Below, one piece after another: positions 26,775 to 36,167 of a stretch of DNA of 64,000 nt. Every line of letters starts with the position of its first letter. Positions within the stretch are counted from its first letter, which is position 1. Under the pieces are notes generated by a model. The model saw only the letters and a list, made by a program, of their open reading frames with translations. It was not told where the DNA came from and did no database searches. The DNA comes from Streptomyces radicis (GTDB taxonomy: Bacteria > Actinomycetota > Actinomycetes > Streptomycetales > Streptomycetaceae): assembly GCF_003626575.1 (NCBI RefSeq), contig NZ_RBDY01000002.1:124001-188000 (forward strand), given 5' to 3'. Made by a program: the position numbers and the translations under genes.

Positions 26775-28432
26775 CCGCCACCGCCACCGCGCCCACGACA
26801 GGGGAGCGGGCCGACAGGACCGGAGGGCCACGCAGCCCGCTGGCCGGCACCGGCACGCTCATCCGGTTCAACCTGCGCCGCGACCGCGTCCGCCTGCCGG
26901 TCTGGATCGGCGCCTCGCTGCTGGCCACCGTGGGCTCCGTCAGCTCCTTCAAGGCCACCTACCCCGAGCCCGAGGACATCGAGTCGGCGAAGGCCACCTT
27001 CGAGGCGCCCGCCGGCCTCGCCATGTCCGGGCCCGATCACTACCTCAGCGGCGAGTATCACTACGGCGCCATGACCGGTCACCAGATGATCAGTTACATG
27101 GCACTGGTGATCGGCATCATGAGCATCCTCACCGTCGTGCGGCACACCCGCACCGAGGAGGAGACGGGCCGCGCCGAGCTGCTGCGTTCCAACGTGATCG
27201 GCCGCCACGCCCACCTGGCCGCCGCGCTCGTCGTCGCCGTCGCGGCCAACGTCCTGCTCGGCGTGCTGCTCGCCGCCGGGCTCGGCTCGCTCGGCGTCGA
27301 CGGCGTGACCGCGAGCGGCTCCCTGCTCTACGGCGCCACCAGCGTCGGCATCGGCGTCGTCTTCACCGCCATCGCGGCCATCACCGTGCAGATCACCCCG
27401 TTCGCCCGGGGCTCGTCCGGCATGGCGATCGCCGCCCTCGGCGTCGCGTACGCCCTCCGCGCGGTCGGCGACGTCGGCGCGGACACGTTCTCCTGGCTCT
27501 CCCCGATCGGCTGGGCCCAGCGCACCTACGTCTACGTCGACAACCGCTGGTGGCCGCTGCTGCTCAACGTCGCGCTCGCCGCCGTGTGCGTCGCGCTCGC
27601 CGTGTTCCTGTCCACGCGCCGCGACGTCGGCGCCGGGCTCCGCCCGCCGCGCCCCGGCAGGCCGAGCGCGACGGACCGGCTCGCGCACCCGGTGGCGTTC
27701 GCCCTCAGGCTGCACCGCGGCGTGCTGATCGCGTTCGGCTTCGGCGCGCTGCTGATGGGCGTGGCCTTCGGCTCGCTGCTCGGCGAGACGGACGACGTGC
27801 TGGACAGCAGCGACGAGTTCAGGGAGACCGTCGAGGAGCTCGGCGGCAGCCTCGAGGAGGCGTTCGCCTCGGTCGTGCTCGCCATCCTGGTGCTCATCGC
27901 CATCTGCTACGCGGTGATGACCGTGCTGCGGGCGCGCGCCGAGGAGACCGGCGGCCGGGCCGAGCCCCTGCTGTCGACCGGCCTCTCCCGCACCCGCTGG
28001 CTCGGCAGCCACCTGGTCGTCGCGCTGGCGGGGGGCAGCCTGATCAGCGTGCTCGGGGGCCTCGGGTTCGGCCTCGCGGGCGCGGGCCCCGCCGACGACA
28101 GCGGGCTCATCTGGAGCCTGACGTGGGCCGCCGCCGCGTACGCGCCCGCCGTGTGGGTGACCGCGGGGATCGCGCTCGTGCTCGTCGGCTGGTTCCCCGG
28201 GGCGTCCGCCGCGGCGTGGGCCGCGCCGGCGTACATGTTCTTCACCGTCTATCTGGGCCAGCTGATGGACACGCCGGACTTCCTGCTGAACCTCTCGCCC
28301 CTCAGCCACGTCCCGCAGGTGCCCGCCGAGGACCTGGAGTGGACCCCGCTGCTGATCCTGACCGCGCTCGCCGCGGGGCTCATCGCCCTGGGCCTCGCGG
28401 GCTTCCGCCGCAGGGACCTCGACCTCAAGTAG
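26771..28432 (+). CDS. ABC exporter permease (polyketide-antibiotic type)
   Basis: 553 aa with about 12 hydrophobic segments in two halves, the size and layout of fused exporters of the TetB/polyketide-exporter family. Each half begins with a cytoplasmic basic segment followed by a helix ([24 protein letters not shown] and [21 protein letters not shown]). Each carries an acidic-rich loop then [15 protein letters not shown] or [16 protein letters not shown], the internal duplication being plain in these two E-E-T-G-R-A-E motifs. It works with the ATPase upstream; a 13-bp hairpin ends the operon. Confidence 0.9.
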   Translation: MTATATAPTTGERADRTGGPRSPLAGTGTLIRFNLRRDRVRLPVWIGASLLATVGSVSSFKATYPEPEDIESAKATFEAPAGLAMSGPDHYLSGEYHYGAMTGHQMISYMALVIGIMSILTVVRHTRTEEETGRAELLRSNVIGRHAHLAAALVVAVAANVLLGVLLAAGLGSLGVDGVTASGSLLYGATSVGIGVVFTAIAAITVQITPFARGSSGMAIAALGVAYALRAVGDVGADTFSWLSPIGWAQRTYVYVDNRWWPLLLNVALAAVCVALAVFLSTRRDVGAGLRPPRPGRPSATDRLAHPVAFALRLHRGVLIAFGFGALLMGVAFGSLLGETDDVLDSSDEFRETVEELGGSLEEAFASVVLAILVLIAICYAVMTVLRARAEETGGRAEPLLSTGLSRTRWLGSHLVVALAGGSLISVLGGLGFGLAGAGPADDSGLIWSLTWAAAAYAPAVWVTAGIALVLVGWFPGASAAAWAAPAYMFFTVYLGQLMDTPDFLLNLSPLSHVPQVPAEDLEWTPLLILTALAAGLIALGLAGFRRRDLDLK

Positions 28433-28452
28433 CGCCACCTGGCAACGCCACA

Positions 28453-28490
28453 GGGCCCGGCCGCCACCTCCCCGTTCGGCGGCCGGGCCC
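28453..28490 (+). terminator. Terminator of the exporter operon
   Basis: A 13-bp perfect stem GGGCCCGGCCGCC/GGCGGCCGGGCCC (28453-28465 and 28478-28490) with a 12-nt loop, 20 bp after the permease stop. Confidence 0.85.
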
Positions 28491-28597
28491 TCACCCGTAG
28501 AGATCTCTCCGGATGCGCGAGGAGTCACGGACTGTTCGCATGAGTGACAACCCGTCACGCCCCCCGCGTGCGGCTGACGACCGGAGGTCACTCGTCC

Positions 28598-29146
28598 ATG
28601 AAGTACCTGCACCGCACCGCCACCCGGCTGACCGCGGCCGCCGCCACATCCGTGCTCGCCCTGGGCCTGGCCGCGCCCGCCGCACTCGCCGCCGACGACG
28701 CCAAGTCCGTCTCGGACCAGGGGACGTCCCCGCTGACGATCTCGCCGAGCTCGGGCGGCGCCGGCACCACGGTCACCGTCAAGTCCTCATGCCAGCCCGC
28801 CGGTCCGGCCACGTCGCAGGCGTTCCAGGAGAACATCACCCTGCGCAAGGACGAAGACACCCGCTGGGTCGGCACGGGCCGCATCAAGACCAGCGGCCTC
28901 CAGGTCGGCAGAAGCTACCAGGTCACCGTCCGCTGCACCGACGGCGTGACGCTGAGCACGACGTTCACGTTCACCGCGGGCACGCCGAGCGGCGGCGCCT
29001 CGGCCGGCTTCGGCGGCTCGGGCGGCGCGAACAGCGGCTCGACCCAGGCGACCGCCCTCGCCGTCGGCGGCGGCCTCGCGGTCGCGGGCGCGGTCGGCTA
29101 TGTGTTCCTGTCCCGCCGTCGGCGCTCCACCGGCAACCACTACTGA
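28598..29146 (+). CDS. Secreted, membrane-anchored surface protein beside a sortase
   Basis: 182 aa. The signal peptide runs to about 33 (TAAAATSVLALGLAAPAALA, then ADDAKSV). One Ig-like beta domain follows (about 45-130: LTISPSSGGAGTTVTVKSSC to VRCTDGVTLSTTFTFTAG), with two Cys likely paired. A Gly/Ser linker, a C-terminal hydrophobic helix (ALAVGGGLAVAGAVGYVFL) and RRRR tail come last. This is the layout of a cell-wall sorting substrate but no LPxTG is visible before the helix. GGAGG lies 10 nt upstream of ATG 28598. The stop overlaps the sortase start by one base. Confidence 0.82.
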   Translation: MKYLHRTATRLTAAAATSVLALGLAAPAALAADDAKSVSDQGTSPLTISPSSGGAGTTVTVKSSCQPAGPATSQAFQENITLRKDEDTRWVGTGRIKTSGLQVGRSYQVTVRCTDGVTLSTTFTFTAGTPSGGASAGFGGSGGANSGSTQATALAVGGGLAVAGAVGYVFLSRRRRSTGNHY

Positions 29147-30255
29147 TGCCGCGGGTGCCCACCGTCCCCGGTCTCGGCCGGCTCGTCCGCCTGCTGCGCG
29201 AGCGCGCGCGGCAGGTGGGCCGGGCCCGCGTGGTCGCCGCCGCCCTCGCCCGGTGGCGGGCGGGCGCGCCGCGCGCCGGGGCCGCGTGCCGCCGCCACGC
29301 GGGGCGCGCCCTGGCCACGGTCAGCCGCGGACGCCTCACCCTGAAGGAGCGGCCACGGGCCGTCGTCCTCACCAAGGCCACCGACCGGGCGGCCGACCAG
29401 GCCACAGGCCAGGCCAACGGCCAGGTCACCGGCCAGGCGAACGCGGCGCCCCCCGGGCCCCCGCCGCGCCCGCCCGCCAGGACCCGGCAGCAGCGGCTCG
29501 CCGCGTCGAGCCGCCGGTTCGAGGTGGCGGCGGCCGGGGGCGCGATCGCCCTCGGCCTGCTGGCCGCGCTGCTCTGGCCCGACGCGGGAGGCTCGATGAG
29601 CGAGGCCCGCGCGTCGAGCAGCATCGCCGACGGCGTCTCCAGGCCCGGCGCGGTGGACGCCCCGGCCGCCGCCCCCGACGCGGGCTCGACCGCGGACCTC
29701 GACCCGTCCATATCGGGCGAGCCGTCGGCCGTCGTCGCCCCGCCCCTGACCAGGGCTGACCCGGTCCGCGTGCGCATCCCGCAACTCAGCACCGACGTCG
29801 AGGTCTTCGGTGCCGACCTCTCCCCCGACGGGGGCCCGCCATCGCCGTCCGAGGAGGACGCCCAACGCGCCGCCTGGTACTCGGGCGGCGTCTCCCCCGG
29901 CGAGCGCGGCGCCGCGATCCTGGTCGGGCACCTCGACACCTATGACGGGCCCGCCGCGTTCGCCGGGCTCGGCTCGCTGCGCCCCGGCGAGACCATCGAG
30001 ATCGACCGCGCGGATGGGCAGATCGCCGTCTTCACGGTGGACTCCGTCGAGCAGTACCCCAAGTCCGACTTCCCCGACGAGCGCGTCTACGGCTCGGTCG
30101 ACAGCCCACAGCTGCGGCTGATCACCTGCGGCGGGCGCTGGACCGAGGGCGGCGGCTACGACTCCAACATCGTCGCCTACGCCCGCCTCACCGCCTCCAC
30201 GATCTCCGCGAGCAGCCATGTCCCGGCGGTCGACCCGGGGATGAACGGCGCGTAG
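29146..30255 (+). CDS. Class F sortase
   Basis: 369 aa, long for class F because of an Arg/Ala-rich N-terminus (1-110) preceding the membrane helix (about 125-145, AAAGGAIALGLLAALLW). The catalytic domain spans about 200-350. The His is near 262 in ILVGHLDTYDG and the Cys is Cys328 in LRLITCGG; the Arg is expected in the following strand. Class F enzymes join or trim surface proteins in actinobacteria; the adjacent one-base-overlapping surface gene is the obvious partner. The last 79 bp overlap the end of the convergent formamidase gene. Confidence 0.9.
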   Translation: MPRVPTVPGLGRLVRLLRERARQVGRARVVAAALARWRAGAPRAGAACRRHAGRALATVSRGRLTLKERPRAVVLTKATDRAADQATGQANGQVTGQANAAPPGPPPRPPARTRQQRLAASSRRFEVAAAGGAIALGLLAALLWPDAGGSMSEARASSSIADGVSRPGAVDAPAAAPDAGSTADLDPSISGEPSAVVAPPLTRADPVRVRIPQLSTDVEVFGADLSPDGGPPSPSEEDAQRAAWYSGGVSPGERGAAILVGHLDTYDGPAAFAGLGSLRPGETIEIDRADGQIAVFTVDSVEQYPKSDFPDERVYGSVDSPQLRLITCGGRWTEGGGYDSNIVAYARLTASTISASSHVPAVDPGMNGA

Positions 30256-30929
30256 TGCCCGGTGCCCGGCAGCAGCGCGAGCCGGGCACCGTGGCGTTCC
30301 GCGTAGCCGCGCGCGACCTCGGGCGGCACCTGCGCGTCCTCGGCGCCGTGCGCGAGCAGCACGGGCGCGGGCGGCCGCGGCCCGTCGAGCGGATCGGCCG
30401 CGCCCTGCGCGAGGAACGCCGCCACCGCCCCGGCGCCCAGGCCGAGCTCCGCCGCGCGCCGCAGATCGGCCAGCGCGCCCACCCCGACCGTGGCCGCCAC
30501 CCGGTCGGGGCGGCGCGCGGCCGCGAGCAGCGCGAGGTGCGCGCCCGCCGAGTGCCCGACCAGGACCAGCGGCCCGTTCCCCGGCAGCGCGGCGAGCCCC
30601 GCCCGCACGTCCTCGAACGTGGCGGGCCACCCGCCGCCCCCGCCCACCCGCCGGTACTCGGGCAGCGCCACCGCGACGCCGCGCGCCACGAGCGCCGCCG
30701 CGAACGGCACGAGGTAGCCGCGGTCGTACGCCTGCCGCCAGAACCCCCCGTGCAGCAGCACCGCCCTTGGCGCGCCCGGCTCCTCGGCGCCGTAGAGGTC
30801 GACGCGCTGCTCCGGGTCGTCGCCGTAGGCCACGGTCGCGTCGGGCGCGGGAAGGGGCCCACGCGCCGCCGCGAGCAGGGCGTCGGCCTCCTCGGCGTCA
30901 CGCCCGGTCTCCGGCGCCCCCTCGCTCAC
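30177..30929 (-). CDS. Alpha/beta hydrolase, probable kynurenine formamidase
   Basis: 250 aa. Oxyanion-hole motif HGGFW (60-64) is the HGGxW of arylformamidases of the AFMID type, which hydrolyse N-formylkynurenine. The nucleophile is Ser127 in LVGHSAGAH; Asp in AHGAEDAQVP and His in GTGHYAPF complete the triad. Its GTG start overlaps the kynureninase stop (GTGA). The order dioxygenase, kynureninase, formamidase makes a complete tryptophan-to-anthranilate route, which strongly supports the assignment over a generic esterase. Confidence 0.85.
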   Translation of the reverse strand: MSEGAPETGRDAEEADALLAAARGPLPAPDATVAYGDDPEQRVDLYGAEEPGAPRAVLLHGGFWRQAYDRGYLVPFAAALVARGVAVALPEYRRVGGGGGWPATFEDVRAGLAALPGNGPLVLVGHSAGAHLALLAAARRPDRVAATVGVGALADLRRAAELGLGAGAVAAFLAQGAADPLDGPRPPAPVLLAHGAEDAQVPPEVARGYAERHGARLALLPGTGHYAPFIPGSTAGTWLLAEIVEAVRRA

Positions 30930-32125
30930 CCGCCCCCCAGCGCCAGGCCCAGCTCCCACGCGGCGCGTTCGGCGTCGGCGAACGTCGTGTACAGCGGCGT
31001 GAACCCGAACCGCAGCAGGTCGGGCGGCCGTTGGTCGCCCACCACGCCGCGGCTCACCAGGAGCGCGTGCACCGCCTCGGCGTCGGGGCAGCGCACCGAC
31101 ACCTGGCTGCCGCGCCGCGCGTGCTCGATCGGCGTGATCGGGCCCGCGTCCACGCCCGGCGGCAGCTCGGCCGCCAGCCGCTCGATGAAGAAGTCGGTCA
31201 GCGCCAGGCTCTTGGCCCGCACCGCCGCCAGGTCCACGCCCTCCCAGACGCCGAGCGCCGACTCGAGCGCGAGCAGCGACAGGATCTCCGGCGTCCCCAC
31301 CCGCCCCCTGGCCACGCCCGCCGCGGGCGTGTGGCGTGGCTCCATCGCGAAGGGGTCGGCGTGGGAGTTCCAGCCGGGTAGCGGCGAGTCGAAACGCTCC
31401 TGGTGCGCGGCGCGCAGATAGAGGAACGCGGGCGATCCCGGGCCGCCGTTCAGGTACTTGTAGGTGCAGCCGACCGCCAGGTCCACGCCCCACGCGTCCA
31501 GCTCGACGGGCAGCGCCCCCGCGCTGTGGCACAGGTCCCACACCGCGAGCGCGCCCGCGTCGTGCGCCGCGGCGGTGACCGCGGGCAGGTCGTACAGCTC
31601 GCCCGTGCGGTAGTCGACGTGGTTGGCCAGGACGGCCGCGGTGCGCGGGCCCGCCTCGGCGGGCATCCGCTCCACCGGCACGGGCCGCACGGCGTGGCCC
31701 GTCATCCGGCCCACGGAGGCCGCGACATAACCGTCGGTGGGGAAGGTCGCCGCGTCCACCAGGATCTCGTCCCGGTCGGGCCCGGCCAGGCGCACGGCGC
31801 CGACCAGCGCCTTGAACACGTTGACGCTCGTCGAGTCGCCGACCACGACCTGGCCAGGGGCCGCGCCCACGAGCGGCGCGATCAGCTCGCCGACCCGCTC
31901 GGGCGCCGTCCACCAGCCCGACTCGTTCCATGACCTGATGCGCAGCTCGCCCCACTCGCGGGCCAGCACGCCGGCAAGCCGCTCGGGGACGTCGCGCGGC
32001 AGGGCGCCCAGGGAGTTCCCGTCGAGGTAGACGGTGTCGTCGAGCACGAAACGCCCCCGCAGCGCCCGCAGCGGATCGGCCGCGTCCCGCGACGCCGCGG
32101 CGCCCCGCGCCTCAGACCTGGCCAC
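30926..32125 (-). CDS. kynU: Kynureninase
   Basis: 399 aa, PLP-dependent fold type I enzyme cleaving kynurenine to anthranilate and alanine. The Schiff-base lysine is Lys223 in GCTYKYLNGGPG, the PLP-nitrogen Asp is Asp197 in VWDLCHSAGA, and LDGNSLGALP is the conserved N-terminal segment. The C-terminal domain has LLRFGFTPLYTTFADAERA. GTG 32125 lies 12 bp inside the dioxygenase gene end, so the three genes overlap throughout. Confidence 0.95.
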   Translation of the reverse strand: MARSEARGAAASRDAADPLRALRGRFVLDDTVYLDGNSLGALPRDVPERLAGVLAREWGELRIRSWNESGWWTAPERVGELIAPLVGAAPGQVVVGDSTSVNVFKALVGAVRLAGPDRDEILVDAATFPTDGYVAASVGRMTGHAVRPVPVERMPAEAGPRTAAVLANHVDYRTGELYDLPAVTAAAHDAGALAVWDLCHSAGALPVELDAWGVDLAVGCTYKYLNGGPGSPAFLYLRAAHQERFDSPLPGWNSHADPFAMEPRHTPAAGVARGRVGTPEILSLLALESALGVWEGVDLAAVRAKSLALTDFFIERLAAELPPGVDAGPITPIEHARRGSQVSVRCPDAEAVHALLVSRGVVGDQRPPDLLRFGFTPLYTTFADAERAAWELGLALGGG

Positions 32126-32939
32126 GCGCGGTCCACAGCTCGGGGAACACCCAGCGGGCGGCCCGCTTCTCCAGCCACGCGACGCCGGGCGAGCCGCCCG
32201 TGCCCGTCTTGCCGCCCATCGCGCGGCGCGTGGCGGCCAGGTGGTCGTTGCGCCAGCGCCACACGAGCTCGGCCACCTCGGTCAGCGCCTCGCCGAGCCG
32301 CAGCAGCGCGCCGCCGTCGGGCCCGTCGTCGCCCGCCGCGTAGATCCGCTGCCACACCGCGGCCACCCCGTCGTGGGGCTCGTAACGCTGGGTCAGGTCC
32401 CGCTCGAGCACCTCCACGGGGATCCGCTCGCCACGGCGCGCGAGATGGGCCAGCACGTCGTCGTACAGGCTCGGCTCGCGCAGCGCCTTCTCCAGCTCCG
32501 CGTGGGCGCGTGGCGTCCCCTTGTGGGGCACGAGCAGGGACGCCGACTTGTCACCCAGCAGGAACTCCATCCGCCGGTACATCGCCGACTGGAACCCCGA
32601 GCCCTCGCCGAGCGCGGGGCGGTAGGCGTTGAACTGCCTCGGGGTCAGGTGCGCCAGCGGCTCCCACGACGCGTTCAGCGCGCGCATCTCGTGGGTCGAG
32701 CGGGCCAGCGCGGCCAGCGCGTCGGGCAGGCGGTCGGCGCGCAGTGCGTCGGCGGCGGTGCGCCACTCGTGCACGAGCACCGTGAACCACAGCTCCATGA
32801 CCTGGGTGGTGACCAGGAACGCCATCTCGCCGGGGTCGTCCGTGAGCGGGTGCTGGAGGTGGGTGATCACGTCCGCGCGGACGTAGCTCTCGTAGGGGGT
32901 GGGGTGTTCCCCGAAATCCATGACCGGTTGCTGCGACAT
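32112..32939 (-). CDS. kynA: Tryptophan 2,3-dioxygenase
   Basis: 275 aa heme dioxygenase making N-formylkynurenine. The substrate-binding His57 is in ELWFTVLVHEW, the Arg in FQSAMYRRMEFLLGDK contacts the carboxylate, and the proximal heme His is in WRWRNDHLAATRRAMGGKTGTGGS. Start at ATG 32939 (SQQPVMDFGEHPTPY) with GGAGA upstream. First gene of the kynA-kynU-formamidase operon. Confidence 0.95.
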   Translation of the reverse strand: MSQQPVMDFGEHPTPYESYVRADVITHLQHPLTDDPGEMAFLVTTQVMELWFTVLVHEWRTAADALRADRLPDALAALARSTHEMRALNASWEPLAHLTPRQFNAYRPALGEGSGFQSAMYRRMEFLLGDKSASLLVPHKGTPRAHAELEKALREPSLYDDVLAHLARRGERIPVEVLERDLTQRYEPHDGVAAVWQRIYAAGDDGPDGGALLRLGEALTEVAELVWRWRNDHLAATRRAMGGKTGTGGSPGVAWLEKRAARWVFPELWTARGQV

Positions 32940-33040
32940 CGTTGTCTCCGTGGGCCGCTTGGTTCGCACGTCAGCGTACGTGCGGCAGGCGCGAGGCGCC
33001 CCGCGGGGGAGCGGGGCGCCTCGGGGGCCCTTCCGGGTCG

Positions 33041-33454
33041 TCAGGACAGCGTGTCGGCGGCGGTGGGCGAGCTGTCCCTGAGGAACGTCGCGCAGCGCTC
33101 GTACTCCTCCTGCTCGCCGATGGCCCCCGCCGCGCGGGCGAGGGCGTGCAGGGCGCGCAGAAAGCCCCTGTTGGGCTCGTGCTCGAACGGGACCGGGCCC
33201 TGGCCGCGCCAGCCGCTGCGCCGCAGGGCGTCGAGACCGCGGTGGTACCCGGTGCGGGCGAACGCGTAGGACTCGATGGTCCGGCCCTCGGCGAACGCGT
33301 CGTCCGCGAGCTGGGCCCAGGCGAGCGAGGAGGCCGGGTACTTCGCGGCCACCTCGGCCGGGGCCGTCCCGGCCGCGAGCAGCTCCCGGGGCTCGGGGTC
33401 GTCGGGCAGGTGGGTCGGGGGCGGGCCCCCGAGGAGATTCTCATGGATGGCCAT
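33041..33454 (-). CDS. DUF3151-family protein
   Basis: 137 aa, small soluble helical protein found in most actinobacteria beside fba. Features: N-terminal ENLLGGPPPTHLPDDPE, then KYPASSLAWAQLADDAF, and SYAFARTGYHRGLDALRRSGWRGQGPVPFEHEPNRGFLRAL. The repeated A-W-A-x-L-A-D and Y-A-F-A-R-T-G-Y-H-R-G-L-D pattern resembles a TPR-like helical hairpin. The function is unknown; it is 66 bp downstream of fba on the same strand and may be co-transcribed. Confidence 0.85.
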   Translation of the reverse strand: MAIHENLLGGPPPTHLPDDPEPRELLAAGTAPAEVAAKYPASSLAWAQLADDAFAEGRTIESYAFARTGYHRGLDALRRSGWRGQGPVPFEHEPNRGFLRALHALARAAGAIGEQEEYERCATFLRDSSPTAADTLS

Positions 33455-33520
33455 GCGGACCAGTCTGCCGGTTCGCCGCGGAAAGGCCCCCCCGGGGCCG
33501 GGCCCCGGGTGCCGAGCGCG

Positions 33521-34543
<1,023 letters not shown>

Positions 34544-34627
34544 CTGTCCGCTCCTTGGAGTGTGCGTTGCGTTCGACAGCCCGAATATCCTCCCAGACCT
34601 GCCCAGGGGCAGGGGCGAGCGCCCACA

Positions 34628-34641
34628 GTTTCACGTGAAAC
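34628..34641. promoter_or_regulatory. parS centromere site (ParB binding)
   Basis: GTTTCACGTGAAAC is a perfect 14-bp palindrome identical to the streptomycete parS consensus as I know it. It lies in the gap between fba and pyrE. parS sites cluster around oriC, so the window should be origin-proximal. I saw no second exact copy in the window. Confidence 0.93.
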
Positions 34642-34674
34642 CACTACACGCTGTGACGGCCCCCGGGGCGGCCC

Positions 34675-35211
34675 TCAGGAGAGTCCCAGGTCCGCCAGGT
34701 CATAGGCCGGGAAGTATGGCAGCCCCGTCTCCGCCACCGCGGCGGCCGCGCCCCGGTCCACGATCACGGCCACGCCGACCACCTCGGCCCCGGCCGCGCG
34801 CAGCGCCTCCACGGCGGTGAGCACCGAGCCTCCCGTGGTGGAGGTGTCCTCGACGGCCAGCACCCGGCGTCCGGTCACCTCGGGCCCCTCGATGCGGCGT
34901 TGCAGGCCATGCACCTTGTCCGCCTTGCGGACCACGAACGCGTCCAGGCGGCTCCCGCGCGCCGCGGCGGCGTGCAGCATCGCCGTGGCCACGGGGTCGG
35001 CGCCCAGGGTGAGCCCGCCGACGGCGTCGTAGTCGAGCCCCGCGGTGAGGTCGAGCATCACCTGGCCGACCAGCGGCGCCGCCTCCGCGTCGAGGGAGAT
35101 GCGGCGCAGATCGACGTACCAGTCCGCCTCCCGCCCCGAGGAGAGCACCACCCGGCCGTGCACCACGGCCTTCTCCTTGATCTGCCGCAGCAGCTCGTCT
35201 CGCACGCTCAT
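34675..35211 (-). CDS. pyrE: Orotate phosphoribosyltransferase
   Basis: 178 aa. PRPP-binding loop VLAVEDTSTTGGS (117-129); N-terminal LLRQIKEKAVVHGRVVLSSGREADWYVD and the catalytic lysine region FVVRKADKVHG (Lys96, Lys99) are canonical. It makes OMP from orotate and PRPP. The rest of the pyr genes are not here, the usual situation in this group. ATG 35211; the aldose epimerase gene ends 11 bp upstream on the same strand. Confidence 0.96.
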   Translation of the reverse strand: MSVRDELLRQIKEKAVVHGRVVLSSGREADWYVDLRRISLDAEAAPLVGQVMLDLTAGLDYDAVGGLTLGADPVATAMLHAAAARGSRLDAFVVRKADKVHGLQRRIEGPEVTGRRVLAVEDTSTTGGSVLTAVEALRAAGAEVVGVAVIVDRGAAAAVAETGLPYFPAYDLADLGLS

Positions 35212-35222
35212 GGCCCCCGACC

Positions 35223-36044
35223 CTATGCCAGGCCCTGGCGGGTCCAGGCCCAGCGGGTGGTGATCTCCAGCGGCTCGAGCTCGGTGACCAGCCGGGGGTG
35301 GGTGTTGAGCCCGTCGGGCGGCCCGGACTGGGGCTCGACGCACACCGCCTCCGCCGTCTCGTCGTAGATGACGGCCCAGGGCGTGCGGCTGGTGACGGAC
35401 AGCTCGAGCTGCCCCGGCCAGGTGAGGGTGACGGAGACGCCGTCGGCCATGTGGAAGCAGTCGTCCCACGGGCCGGGGCGCGGCTCGACGCGGCGGCCCG
35501 TCGGCAGGTGGTCATCGCCGCGCTCCAACTGCGCATCGGCCGTGAAGTCCAGCGCGACGCCCGGCCCGTCGGGGGTGAGCCGCCGCAGGAACCACGGGTG
35601 CCAGCCCGCCTGGGCCGGGAACGAGGCGCCCAGCGTCTCCACGCCCAGCGTGAGCGTCACCCCGCCGCCGTCCTCGTCGAGCTCCACCAGCTGGGTGACG
35701 CGCCCGGGCCAGGGCCAGGGGTCGGTCAGCTCGCAGATCAGCGCGGCCGATGTGGGCCGCACGCCGACCGTGCGCCAGGGGCGACGCCTGACGGTCCCGT
35801 GGATGGCGTGCGGGGCACCGGCGAGCGGCATCTGATGAATCGTTCCGCCATTGCGGAAGCGGCCATCCCGCATCCGGCCGCACCAGGGGGCCATCACGAA
35901 CGAGCCGTACCGCTCGCCCTGCCGCAGCACCTCGGTGCCGCCGATCACCAGGGAGGAGATCCGCCCGCCCTCGTCGGGCCGCAGCGTCAACTCGGTCCCG
36001 GCGGCGCGGAGTCGCACACCACGGTCGGTGTCATGAGTCGTCAC
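35223..36044 (-). CDS. Aldose 1-epimerase family protein
   Basis: 273 aa galactose mutarotase-like beta-sandwich. Motifs: GGRISSLVIGGTEVL, YGSFVMAPWCGRMRDGRF, then HAIHGTVRRRPW with the catalytic His, AGWHPWFLRR with the second His, and a late Glu in AVCVEPQSGPPDGLN. It interconverts alpha and beta anomers of hexoses; exact sugar unknown. It lies 11 bp upstream of pyrE on the same strand, so probably co-transcribed. Confidence 0.9.
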   Translation of the reverse strand: MTTHDTDRGVRLRAAGTELTLRPDEGGRISSLVIGGTEVLRQGERYGSFVMAPWCGRMRDGRFRNGGTIHQMPLAGAPHAIHGTVRRRPWRTVGVRPTSAALICELTDPWPWPGRVTQLVELDEDGGGVTLTLGVETLGASFPAQAGWHPWFLRRLTPDGPGVALDFTADAQLERGDDHLPTGRRVEPRPGPWDDCFHMADGVSVTLTWPGQLELSVTSRTPWAVIYDETAEAVCVEPQSGPPDGLNTHPRLVTELEPLEITTRWAWTRQGLA

Positions 36045-36097
36045 CCTCCCGACGATAGAGGGTCACCCCGGGCCTCGCCCGCGCGGCCGTTCGACGA

Positions 36098-36161
36098 GCG
36101 CCACTTTCGGCGGGCGCCACTTTCGGCGGGCGCCACTTCCGGCGGGCGCCACGTCCGGGGG
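36098..36161. repeat. Four tandem 16-bp repeats (GCGCCACTTTCGGCGG)
   Basis: Four head-to-tail copies fill the gap just after the SRPBCC gene stop, upstream of the epimerase gene. Copies 1 and 2 are identical; copies 3 and 4 drift at the TTTC positions (TTCC, then GTCC). Copy number could vary between strains. Confidence 0.85.
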
Positions 36162-36167
36162 CGCCGT

